This document shows, piece by piece, positions 54,897-62,142 of a stretch of 64,000 nucleotides of DNA. The position numbers were made by a program, and so were the translations under genes. The DNA comes from Anabaena sphaerica FACHB-251 (lineage in GTDB: Bacteria; Cyanobacteriota; Cyanobacteriia; Cyanobacteriales; Nostocaceae): NCBI RefSeq assembly GCF_014696825.1, contig NZ_JACJQU010000018.1, positions 1 through 64,000 on the forward strand, in the 5' to 3' direction. Each line of letters starts with the position of its first letter. Within the stretch, counting starts at the first letter, position 1. Below the pieces are notes generated by a model. That model worked only from the letters and a program-made list of their open reading frames with translations. It had not been told where the DNA came from and did no database searches.

Positions 54897-54958
54897 TTCC
54901 GGCGGAACGTCTCTACAAGGGTTTCAAACCACGCAAATTTAATTACCGGAGATATCTA
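54868..54958 (-). repeat. 91-bp palindromic repeat (family A), inverted
   Basis: Full-length copy matching 606-696 on the other strand. It ends four bases before the ppsA stop codon. Confidence 0.88.
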
Positions 54959-54962
54959 TTGC

Positions 54963-57407
54963 CTATTGCCTATTTCCTTCTGCTGCTGCAATTTCTAACA
55001 GTGTCTTGATTACAGAGTCAGGGTTAAGACTAATAGAATCAATACCCAATTCTACCAGGAAGCGGGCAAATTCTGGATAATCGCTAGGTGCTTGACCACA
55101 GATACCGATTTTGCGACCATATTCTTTGGCAGATGCGATCGCTTTTCCTATTGTCCGTTTCACAGCTTCATTGCGTTCATCAAACAGATGTGCCACTAAC
55201 TCAGAATCTCGGTCTAGTCCTAAAGTTAATTGTGTCAAGTCATTAGAACCAATAGAGAAGCCGTCAAAGACTTGGCTAAATTCGTCTGCGAGTACCACAT
55301 TACTCGGTAATTCACACATTACATAGACTTCCAAGCCATTCTCACCTTTTACCAAGCCATTTTTCGCCATTTCTTCCAGTACCCGTTTTCCTTCTTTGGG
55401 AGTGCGACAGAAGGGAACCATAAGAACCATATTGGTTAAACCCATTTCATCCCGTACTCGTTTCATGGCTTGACATTCTAGGGCGAAACCTTCACGGTAA
55501 CGGGGATCATAGTAGCGAGAAGCACCACGCCAACCTATCATGGGGTTTTCTTCTTTGGGTTCAAATTGTCTACCACCCAAGAGGTTTGCATATTCGTTAC
55601 TCTTGAAATCAGACAAACGAACAATTACAGGTTTGGGATAGAATGCTGCCGCAATTGTACCAATACCTTGTGCCAATTGAGCTACGAAAAATTCAGCTTT
55701 ATTTTCGTATTGGGCAGTTAATTCAGCAATCTTATATTTTGCTAGTTCGTCTTCCAATTCATCAAAGTGCAACAATGCTAAAGGATGTGCCTTGATGTGG
55801 TTAGCAATAATAAATTCCATCCTTGCTAAACCAACACCATCGTTAGGAATTGCTGTTAAACCTAATGCCTCTTCTGGGTTGCCCACATTCATCATAATTT
55901 TTGTGCGGGTACGAGGCAGATCATCTAAAGGTAATTCTTGCACTTCAAAGTTTAACAAACCTGCATAAACTCTGCCTGTTTCACCTTCAGCGCAACTCAC
56001 AGTAATTTCTTGTCCGGTTTTTAATACTGTCGTCGCATTACCACAACCAACAATGGCAGGAATTCCCATTTCTCTAGCGATAATTGCGGCGTGACAAGTG
56101 CGCCCACCAGAGTTAGTCACAATGGCGCTGGCACGTTTCATAATTGGTTCCCAGTCCGGGTCTGTGCGGTTGGTAACTAACACTTCTCCAGCTTGGAATT
56201 GGTTGATTTGATGGACATCAAGAATAACTCTCGCTTTACCTTGTCCAATCATTTCACCAACGCTACGGCCTGTTAAAAGAACGTCACCTTTTTCTTTTAA
56301 TTGATAACTTCTGAGGACAGTTTTCGATTTTTGAGATTGTACAGTTTCTGGTCTAGCTTGGACTATAAATAATTCTCCAGTCATACCATCTTTTGCCCAT
56401 TCAATATCCATTGGTGTGTCCATACCACGGACTTGGGAATAATGGTCTTCAATAATGCAAGCCCAGTTTGCAAGTTGGAGAATTTCGTCATTATTAAGGG
56501 CAAATTGACTGCGTTCTGATTCGGGGACAGAAATATTTTTGGTTAATTTTGTGCCGCCCACATCATAAACCATTTTAATTTCTTTGGTTCCCAAGCGTTT
56601 TTGGAGAATGGGTTTATATCCTTGTTTCAAGGTGGGTTTGAAAACTAAATATTCATCTGGGTTAACTGCACCTTGAACGACGTTTTCACCTAAACCATAA
56701 GCAGCTGTAATGAGTGCGGCATCTTTGAAACCGGTTTCGGTGTCAATAGAAAACATGACACCAGAACTAGCCAAGTCAGAGCGTACCATTTTTTGTACGC
56801 CTACTGACAGTGCTACCTCGAAATGATCGAAGCCTTTGAGTTGACGGTAGGAAATGGCACGGTCAGTAAAAATGGAAGCAAAGCATTTATGACAAGATTC
56901 TAGTACGCCTTTTAGTCCATGAACGTTGAGGTAAGTTTCTTGCTGTCCGGCAAAACTTGCATCGGGTAAGTCTTCTGCGGTAGCACTAGAACGCACTGCT
57001 ACATCAGTATCTTCACCGTATTCTTGGCAGAGGGTTTGATAGGATCTGGCGATCGCTTCTTGCAATTCTAGCGGAAATGGCGTTTCCAACATTAGCGATC
57101 GCGCTTGCTTACCACACTGCCGCAAATTGTCTACATCTTCTACATCTAATGTAGCAAAAATCTTTCTCAGTCTGGTTTCTAAGCCTGCGTTGGTGATGAA
57201 GTATCTATAAGCATAAGCTGTGGTAGCAAACCCGGTAGGAACCTTTACCCCTTTTGGTCTGAGTTGCTGAATCATCTCTCCCAAAGAGGCATTTTTTCCA
57301 CCTACAAAGGAAATATCTGCAATGCCAACGGTATTAAAAGGTAGGACTAATGCCTGTTCTTTGGAGGCTGGGCTATCAGTTTCTTGATTGCGTAGTATTT
57401 CCAGCAT
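54963..57407 (-). CDS. ppsA: Phosphoenolpyruvate synthase
   Basis: An 814-residue PEP synthase. The N-terminal nucleotide-binding part starts VGIADISFVGGKNASLGEMIQQL, the swivelling phospho-His domain has SGGRTCHAAIIAREMGIPAIVGCG (His439), and the TIM-barrel PEP-binding part ends GKIGICGQAPSDYPEFARFLVELGIDSISLNPDSV-like (about 775-800). It converts pyruvate, ATP and water to PEP, AMP and Pi. With NifJ and the acyl-CoA ligase it controls the fate of pyruvate. Its 5' region holds an exact TGAGGA box and a diverged second one, as at nifJ. Confidence 0.95.
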   Translation of the reverse strand: MLEILRNQETDSPASKEQALVLPFNTVGIADISFVGGKNASLGEMIQQLRPKGVKVPTGFATTAYAYRYFITNAGLETRLRKIFATLDVEDVDNLRQCGKQARSLMLETPFPLELQEAIARSYQTLCQEYGEDTDVAVRSSATAEDLPDASFAGQQETYLNVHGLKGVLESCHKCFASIFTDRAISYRQLKGFDHFEVALSVGVQKMVRSDLASSGVMFSIDTETGFKDAALITAAYGLGENVVQGAVNPDEYLVFKPTLKQGYKPILQKRLGTKEIKMVYDVGGTKLTKNISVPESERSQFALNNDEILQLANWACIIEDHYSQVRGMDTPMDIEWAKDGMTGELFIVQARPETVQSQKSKTVLRSYQLKEKGDVLLTGRSVGEMIGQGKARVILDVHQINQFQAGEVLVTNRTDPDWEPIMKRASAIVTNSGGRTCHAAIIAREMGIPAIVGCGNATTVLKTGQEITVSCAEGETGRVYAGLLNFEVQELPLDDLPRTRTKIMMNVGNPEEALGLTAIPNDGVGLARMEFIIANHIKAHPLALLHFDELEDELAKYKIAELTAQYENKAEFFVAQLAQGIGTIAAAFYPKPVIVRLSDFKSNEYANLLGGRQFEPKEENPMIGWRGASRYYDPRYREGFALECQAMKRVRDEMGLTNMVLMVPFCRTPKEGKRVLEEMAKNGLVKGENGLEVYVMCELPSNVVLADEFSQVFDGFSIGSNDLTQLTLGLDRDSELVAHLFDERNEAVKRTIGKAIASAKEYGRKIGICGQAPSDYPEFARFLVELGIDSISLNPDSVIKTLLEIAAAEGNRQ

Positions 57408-57503
57408 ATTTTACAGTCCTTTAAAACCTACAAATATTTTGATTAAAAAGCTTTTAGTAAACCGCTCTGCTTTTGGTTTCCATAATTATTTTTATACAAA
57501 GAA

Positions 57504-57524
57504 AATTTGAGGAACTTGTGAGGA
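57504..57524 (+). promoter_or_regulatory. TGAGGA direct-repeat box, proximal copy of ppsA
   Basis: Exactly the same 21 bases as at nifJ (41145), 97-117 bases before the ppsA ATG and in antisense orientation to that gene, as is the nifJ proximal box. Confidence 0.65.
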
Positions 57525-57610
57525 TAAAATGTGACGTACTGTAAAGCAATGTAAAGCAAATATTGGTACTTTGTTGCGGAATATTACGGTATATTTTGAT
57601 ATTTCAAGAA

Positions 57611-57629
57611 TCCTCACAACTTTCTCACA
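57611..57629 (-). promoter_or_regulatory. TGAGGA-type box, distal copy of ppsA (diverged)
   Basis: TCCTCACAACTTTCTCACA; on the minus strand TGTGAG recurs with an 11-bp period. It lies 204-222 bases upstream of ppsA, in sense orientation, like the distal nifJ box. It lies also about 110-125 bases ahead of the zinc-ribbon gene at 57737. Confidence 0.45.
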
Positions 57630-57736
57630 TTTATAAACTACATTATATACATATAAACGTTGTTTTTAATCCTGCTTGGCCAACTAAGTGCCTGGTAGAG
57701 ACGGGTGAAATTTTGATTAAAAAGGATTTGAGAAAC

Positions 57737-57916
57737 ATGAATTACTGTCCTTGCTGTTCTGATTTACTTTTAAAACATATTCGTAATTCGCAAAATTACT
57801 GGTTTTGTCGTTCCTGCTGGCAAGAAATGCCAGTCATCAAAATAAATCTTTCAGTTTCTTTGGCAGAAGCTATTTTAGTTAAAATCCCTCGACAAACTCC
57901 AAGACTTGTCGCTTAA
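57737..57916 (+). CDS. Small zinc-ribbon-like protein
   Basis: A 59-residue protein starting MNYCPCCSDLLLKHIRNSQN. Two Cys pairs (CPCC and CRSC) separated by about 21 residues should bind one zinc ion. Such short CPCC...YWFCRSCWQEMP proteins are common in Nostocales, and their function is not known to me. I use the inner ATG at 57737, preceded by AAAGGA, because the upstream open frame has no ATG and no ribosome site. It is divergent from ppsA and could share its regulatory boxes. Confidence 0.7.
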   Translation: MNYCPCCSDLLLKHIRNSQNYWFCRSCWQEMPVIKINLSVSLAEAILVKIPRQTPRLVA

Positions 57917-58050
57917 GAGGGAAGGAGAAAGAAAAAACCTGGATTGTCAAACTTCGCCAAATATCTGTCTAAGGATGCTAAAAATATGTCTCTGTAACTA
58001 AGTCAATATAATTAAACATAAAATGCTCAAGAGATAGATCTCCTACTTAT

Positions 58051-58151
58051 TAGACATCTCCGGTAATTAAATGTGCGTAAATGTGCGTGGTTTGAAACCC
58101 TTGTAGAGACGTTCCGGCGGAACGTCTCTACCATATTTCCGGAGAGGTCTA
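58051..58151 (+). repeat. 91-bp repeat (family A) with a 10-bp internal duplication
   Basis: Matches 606-696 but AAATGTGCGT is present twice in tandem, giving 101 bp. Confidence 0.9.
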
Positions 58152-58246
58152 TTAGAGAATTCCGGGATCTGAGTATATAGTTTTTTAAGTTGAAGCTACA
58201 ATAAACTGTAACTGTTCACTCTCTGTTTTTCGTTCAAATTACCTTA

Positions 58247-58356
58247 TATAGGCGTTCCCATGCTCGTGAGGTACAAAATTCTTTAGTTTTAGGGAACTCT
58301 TAACTCTTAACAAAGAATAAATTGGTGTGTACTTCATTAGACTGGGAAACGCTATA
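58247..58356. repeat. Palindromic repeat (family F)
   Basis: TATAGGCGTTCCCATGCTCG at the left and ACTGGGAAACGCTATA at the right. Matches 13571-13673, with a different inner stretch of AACTCTT units. Confidence 0.82.
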
Positions 58357-58444
58357 ATCTCATCAGATTTATTAGCCAGCATCTATCTTTGCTGGCTTTT
58401 CAGTGTTGAAACAGTAAAACCTATTTATTTTCTACCTCTCTCTC

Positions 58445-60151
58445 ATGGTTGAACAAAATACAAGAAGAAACCCTCATCAAAAGGTTTTTCCAAAATGCCC
58501 TACTGGAATCGAAGGATTAGATAAAGTTACAGACGGAGGTTTACCCCAAGGTCGTCCCACATTAATTTGCGGTTCTGCTGGCTGTGGCAAAACCCTCATG
58601 GGTGTTGAGTTTTTGGTGCGAGGAGCAACAGAGTATGATGAACCAGGTGTGTTGATATCTTTTGAAGAAAGTCCGGAAGATTTGGCACAAAATGTTGCAT
58701 CTTTAGGATGGGATCTAGAACAGCTAATTCATGGACAAAAATTAGCAATTGACTATATTCACATCGATCCCTATGAAATTCAAGAAGTAGGTAATTATGA
58801 TTTAGAAGGCTTATTTATTCGCATTGGTAGTTTATTAGATCAAATCCAAGCTAAAAGAATTGTTTTGGATACAATCGAAGTTTTATTTATCAGCTTTAAC
58901 AATGCCTCAATTGTGCGGGCAGAATTACGGCGCTTGTTTCGTTGGCTCAAACAAAAAGGCGTAACAGCGATTATTACTGGAGAACGAGGTGAAAATACTC
59001 TAACTCGGCAAGGTTTAGAAGAATACGTTTCCGATTGTGTAATTAGACTAGATCAACGAGTACAAGATGAACTTTCCACAAGACGACTACAAATTATTAA
59101 ATACAGGGGTTCTCAGCATGGCACAAACGAGTATCCTTTCTTAATTACAGAAGATGGAATATCAGTTTTGCCAATTACCTCGGTTGCTTTAGAGCATCAA
59201 GTGTCAACTGAGCGCATTTCCTCTGGTGTGCCTCGATTAGATACAATGCTTGGGAATGAAGGTTTCTTTCGGGGGAGTAGCATTCTAATTACAGGTACAG
59301 CTGGAACCGGGAAAAGTAGTTTTTCTGCCCATTTTGCTGCTGCCACTTGTGAGCGCAAAGAAAGATGCTTGTATCTGGCTACAGAAGAGGCTCCCCAACA
59401 AATTCTGCGGAATATGAGTTCACTTGGTTTGGACTTGCAACCCTACGTTGAGCAGGGATTACTTTATTTTCAGGCAGTTCGTCCTACCGCTTACGGTTTA
59501 GAAATGCACCTGATGATGTTACACCAATACTTGCAGAAATTCAAAATCAGTACGGTGATCATTGACCCGATGAGCAATTTAACTATCTCCGGTTCTGGAC
59601 ATCAAACCAAAATTTTCTTTATCCGGTTGATAGATTTTCTCAAGTCGCATAATATCACAGTGTTACTCACTAATCTCACTCCCGGTAACAGTTCCTTTGA
59701 ATATACAGAAATTGGTGTTTCTTCATTGATGGATACCTGGATTGATTTGCGAACAGTAGAAAGTAATGGTGAACGCAATCGAATTTTGTATATACTCAAA
59801 TCCCGTGGGATGCCACACTCTAACCAGGCAAGAGAATTTCTGATTACATCTCAAGGCATTGAACTGCTGGATATATATTTAGGACAGGGTATGGTTATGA
59901 CTGGTAGTGCTAGAGCTAACCAGGAGGCTCAAGAAAAATTAGCAGCTACCACACGCGAGCTATTATTAGAACGTAAAAAAAGAGAATTGGAACGCAAAGA
60001 ATTACTTATAAAATCACAAATTGCTGCCTTACAAGCAGAATTGACAGTTGAACAAGAAGAGTTTAAGATTTTAAACCAACAGGAATTTATTCATCACAAC
60101 AATCTACAACAAGAACGCGAAATCATAGCTCAATTACGTAAAGCAGATTAG
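58445..60151 (+). CDS. KaiC-like double-RecA ATPase (not the core clock KaiC1)
   Basis: A 568-residue protein with two RecA/KaiC domains. Walker A motifs are GSAGCGKT (residues 43-50) and GTAGTGKS (about 284-291); the catalytic Glu pairs follow (SFEESPEDL, ATEEAPQQIL). At the KaiC phosphorylation loop it has Ser426-Ser427 (GVSSLMDTW) instead of the Ser-Thr of clock KaiC, as in many KaiC2-type proteins. A C-terminal coiled coil (about 490-568, LLLERKKRELERKELL) replaces the clock-specific A-loop tail. It probably autophosphorylates and works with the KaiB-like protein encoded 24 bases downstream. Its role is more likely in stress or signalling than in core timing (inference). Confidence 0.9.
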   Translation: MVEQNTRRNPHQKVFPKCPTGIEGLDKVTDGGLPQGRPTLICGSAGCGKTLMGVEFLVRGATEYDEPGVLISFEESPEDLAQNVASLGWDLEQLIHGQKLAIDYIHIDPYEIQEVGNYDLEGLFIRIGSLLDQIQAKRIVLDTIEVLFISFNNASIVRAELRRLFRWLKQKGVTAIITGERGENTLTRQGLEEYVSDCVIRLDQRVQDELSTRRLQIIKYRGSQHGTNEYPFLITEDGISVLPITSVALEHQVSTERISSGVPRLDTMLGNEGFFRGSSILITGTAGTGKSSFSAHFAAATCERKERCLYLATEEAPQQILRNMSSLGLDLQPYVEQGLLYFQAVRPTAYGLEMHLMMLHQYLQKFKISTVIIDPMSNLTISGSGHQTKIFFIRLIDFLKSHNITVLLTNLTPGNSSFEYTEIGVSSLMDTWIDLRTVESNGERNRILYILKSRGMPHSNQAREFLITSQGIELLDIYLGQGMVMTGSARANQEAQEKLAATTRELLLERKKRELERKELLIKSQIAALQAELTVEQEEFKILNQQEFIHHNNLQQEREIIAQLRKAD

Positions 60152-60175
60152 TTAGAAATTAGAGGATTTTTTGTT

Positions 60176-60487
60176 ATGGAACAGTTAAATCAAAATCATC
60201 TGCCAGGCTCAGAGATTTGGCTATTACGGCTTTATATTGCTGGACAAACACCCAAATCATTGACTGCATTTGCTAACTTAAAGAAAATTTGTGAACAAAA
60301 CCTCCAGGGTCAATATCAAATTGAAGTAGTTGATTTGATTCAACATCCTCATCTGGCTCGACAAGATCAAATTCTGGCAGTTCCGACTTTAATTCGTAAA
60401 TTACCCCCTCCTATTAAGCAAATTATTGGAGATTTATCTAATACAGAAAAAGTATTGCTTGGTTTAGCCATTCAACCACTGAATTAG
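60176..60487 (+). CDS. KaiB-like protein
   Basis: A 103-residue thioredoxin-like KaiB-fold protein. After a short N-terminal tail it shows [73 protein letters not shown], the KaiB landmark order including the PTLIR.LP.P turn. It starts 24 bases after the KaiC-like stop, so the pair forms an operon (kaiC before kaiB, the reverse of the clock operon). It may regulate the KaiC-like ATPase. Confidence 0.9.
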   Translation: MEQLNQNHLPGSEIWLLRLYIAGQTPKSLTAFANLKKICEQNLQGQYQIEVVDLIQHPHLARQDQILAVPTLIRKLPPPIKQIIGDLSNTEKVLLGLAIQPLN

Positions 60488-60559
60488 AAGTAATTAGAGA
60501 GAAAAAATGTTGATGATTGAGATTCTATTGCTGATTGTTGTCTGTTGAATTCTTACCTT

Positions 60560-60781
60560 TTAATCTTCTTCCTGTGGTTTACAAGCAATCAGGTCAATAA
60601 TTCTATCTCTGAGCAAATATTCGTTTTTTTCTAGTTCATGCTCAAAATCAGCCCATTCACCATCAAGAATATACTTAAACAGTGTATAAATTGGCTGCTG
60701 AGGTTGAACAAGTCCCTTGCTTACAAGTCGGCTTGCTCTTTCTTTGATAAATTCAATGTCGTACTTAACAACAGTATCCAT
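60560..60781 (-). CDS. DUF4327 family protein
   Basis: A 73-residue protein. YDIEFIKERASRLVSKGLVQPQQPIYTLFKYI and the ELEKNEYLLRDRIIDLI stretch are typical of DUF4327, a small protein family restricted to cyanobacteria with unknown function. Length is normal. It is convergent with the KaiB-like gene (72 bases between the stops). Confidence 0.85.
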   Translation of the reverse strand: MDTVVKYDIEFIKERASRLVSKGLVQPQQPIYTLFKYILDGEWADFEHELEKNEYLLRDRIIDLIACKPQEED

Positions 60782-60866
60782 AGCTATTTTTTTTGGTTAT
60801 CCATCAAAAGATTAAAAGACAAAAAAATTTATATTAATCAAGGCGAAAATTAAACTCATGCAAGAC

Positions 60867-61172
60867 TCATGCAGGTGAAGATAAAGTTGTTGTTTTTTTA
60901 TTGGCAACACCATTATTTCTCTTCAGAGAACCCAAACGAGCTAATTTCATATTGGGTAGGGGGGGATAGAAAGGAGTCAGGCCAACTTCGGCAGAACTTG
61001 GTATATTTGCATCTGTGCCAGTCTTGCCTGCCGATGGTAGCGTTTTCCCAGCGTTTCTTGCTGCACCTTCAGGAGTTATGATGGTTCCACCACAAAGTTG
61101 CTCAGAGGAAGTATCAGTTAGTTCTTCGACTAACTCAGTGATGGATAGAATAGCTGTCTTGTTAGTAAACAT
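60867..61172 (-). CDS. Possible double-glycine-leader peptide precursor
   Basis: A 101-residue product. The first 29 residues (MFTNKTAILSITELVEELTD...SEQLCGG) look like a leader with an amphipathic, acidic helix ending in a Leu-Cys-Gly-Gly cleavage motif, as in RiPP or bacteriocin-type precursors processed by C39-peptidase ABC exporters. The following 72 residues are Thr/Ser/Pro/Ala/Gly-rich (TIITPEGAARNAGKTLP...) with no Cys. No modifying enzyme or transporter is next to it. The ATG at 61172 has GGAACTGG upstream. It could instead be an unrelated hypothetical protein; some cyanobacterial genomes carry many such orphan precursors. Confidence 0.5.
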   Translation of the reverse strand: MFTNKTAILSITELVEELTDTSSEQLCGGTIITPEGAARNAGKTLPSAGKTGTDANIPSSAEVGLTPFYPPLPNMKLARLGSLKRNNGVANKKTTTLSSPA

Positions 61173-61369
61173 TTTATCGCCAGTTCCATTTCACTAGACA
61201 CTTGACAAGAATAAATGAAATTAATTACTTTTGGAATGAACCTTAAGAGATAATTATTTAGTTAGAGGAGCTAATCTAGAGTAGCTAATCGCTACGCTAC
61301 CGCTTACTGCTATTACCCTCTTTGTTCAATTTATTTAGGGTTTGCTGAGAAAGTCTTCTAGTGGAGGCT

Positions 61370-61523
61370 ATACTGTTCGGTTAAGGATTTTTGTAGGTTG
61401 GGTTGAACAAAGTGAAACCCAACAAACCCTTGTAAATGTTGGGTTATGCCTTCGGCACACTGCGTGAACATTCCTCAACCCAACCTACATAATTTCATTT
61501 TTTGAGCTTAACCGACAAGTATT
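61370..61523. repeat. Family B repeat with a 10-bp flanking direct repeat
   Basis: ATACTGTTCGGTTAAG ... CTTAACCGACAAGTATT, flanked by CTAGTGGAGG at 61358-61367 and 61525-61534. The flanking copy looks like a target-site duplication. Confidence 0.85.
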
Positions 61524-61652
61524 GCTAGTGGAGGTAGGCAACAGGGAACAGGGAACAGTTTTAAGTGTTGAGTAGGGAAAAATTTTCCTTTGAGTAAGAC
61601 TCACAGGACTTACACACTGGCATATTAAGTAACTTGGCACAATTAAATATAA

Positions 61653-61736
61653 AACCTCTCTCCAAACCTCTCCCCTACCAGGAGAGAGGCTTTGACTCCC
61701 CCTTCCCTAGCAGGGAAGGGGGTTGGGGGTTAGGTT
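61653..61736. repeat. Palindromic CTCTCC/GGAGAG repeat (family H)
   Basis: AACCTCTCCCCTACCAGGAGAG followed by CCTTCCCTAGCAGGGAAGG; the same style of unit as 1355-1511. Confidence 0.65.
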
Positions 61737-61797
61737 TATATTATATTTTTTAACGCCCACTTACTTAGCGTTTCCTAATCACATGAGTTATATCATA

Positions 61798-61908
61798 CAG
61801 GACTTACGCAAAACAGAACGGAAGTAGGGGTAATACCGCAACGGGCAAGCAAGCTACATGAATTACCTCTACCCAAGAATCAGGTTTTGAGTTCAATCTT
61901 GCGTAATA
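61798..61908. repeat. CAGGACTTACGCAA repeat (family C), inverted
   Basis: Matches 3347-3438 in reverse orientation, with a different inner insertion (CGCAACGGGCAAGCAAGCTA). Confidence 0.8.
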
Positions 61909-61946
61909 CCAATTTTATGTGAGGCTGCACAGAATGATGACATCAA

Positions 61947-62038
61947 TAGACATCTGGTGGTAATTAAATGTGCGTGGTTTGAAACCCTTGTAGAGACGTT
62001 CCGGCGGAACGTCTCTACCATATTTCCGGAGAGGTCTA
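61947..62038 (+). repeat. 91-bp palindromic repeat (family A)
   Basis: Same as 606-696 except CTGGTGG for CTCCGG near the left end. Confidence 0.9.
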
Positions 62039-62142
62039 ATAGACTTGTCCATCTTTATCTGTGTTTATCTGCGTTTATCTGCGGTCAATTATTCTTGATA
62101 TCTTATTCTATGCAACTTCATATCAATTTGGTATAAGTTCTG

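Larger units (their letters stand above)
57917..58444. other. Repeat-filled gap upstream of the KaiC-like gene
   Basis: About 530 bases with a family A repeat (58051-58151) and a family F repeat (58247-58356). Only about 90 bases remain before the KaiC-like ATG for its own promoter. No gene seen. Confidence 0.6.
61173..62142. other. Repeat cluster between the GG-leader gene and the CheR-PAS gene
   Basis: About 970 bases with no gene, holding five kinds of repeat (families B, H, C, A and an ACGCAGAT-type unit at about 62049-62090) one after another. It is the densest repeat cluster of the window. Confidence 0.7.

Noticed and set aside
54738-54998. Plus-strand ORF containing NMVETFRRNVSTRVSNHANLITGD
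   Set aside because: It is only the open frame of the repeats at 54693-54958 and is antisense to the ppsA 3' end; useful only as proof that the repeat is translatable.
58445-60487. Core circadian kaiBC
   Set aside because: Gene order is C then B, the phospho-loop is Ser-Ser, the clock-specific tail is missing and there is no kaiA.
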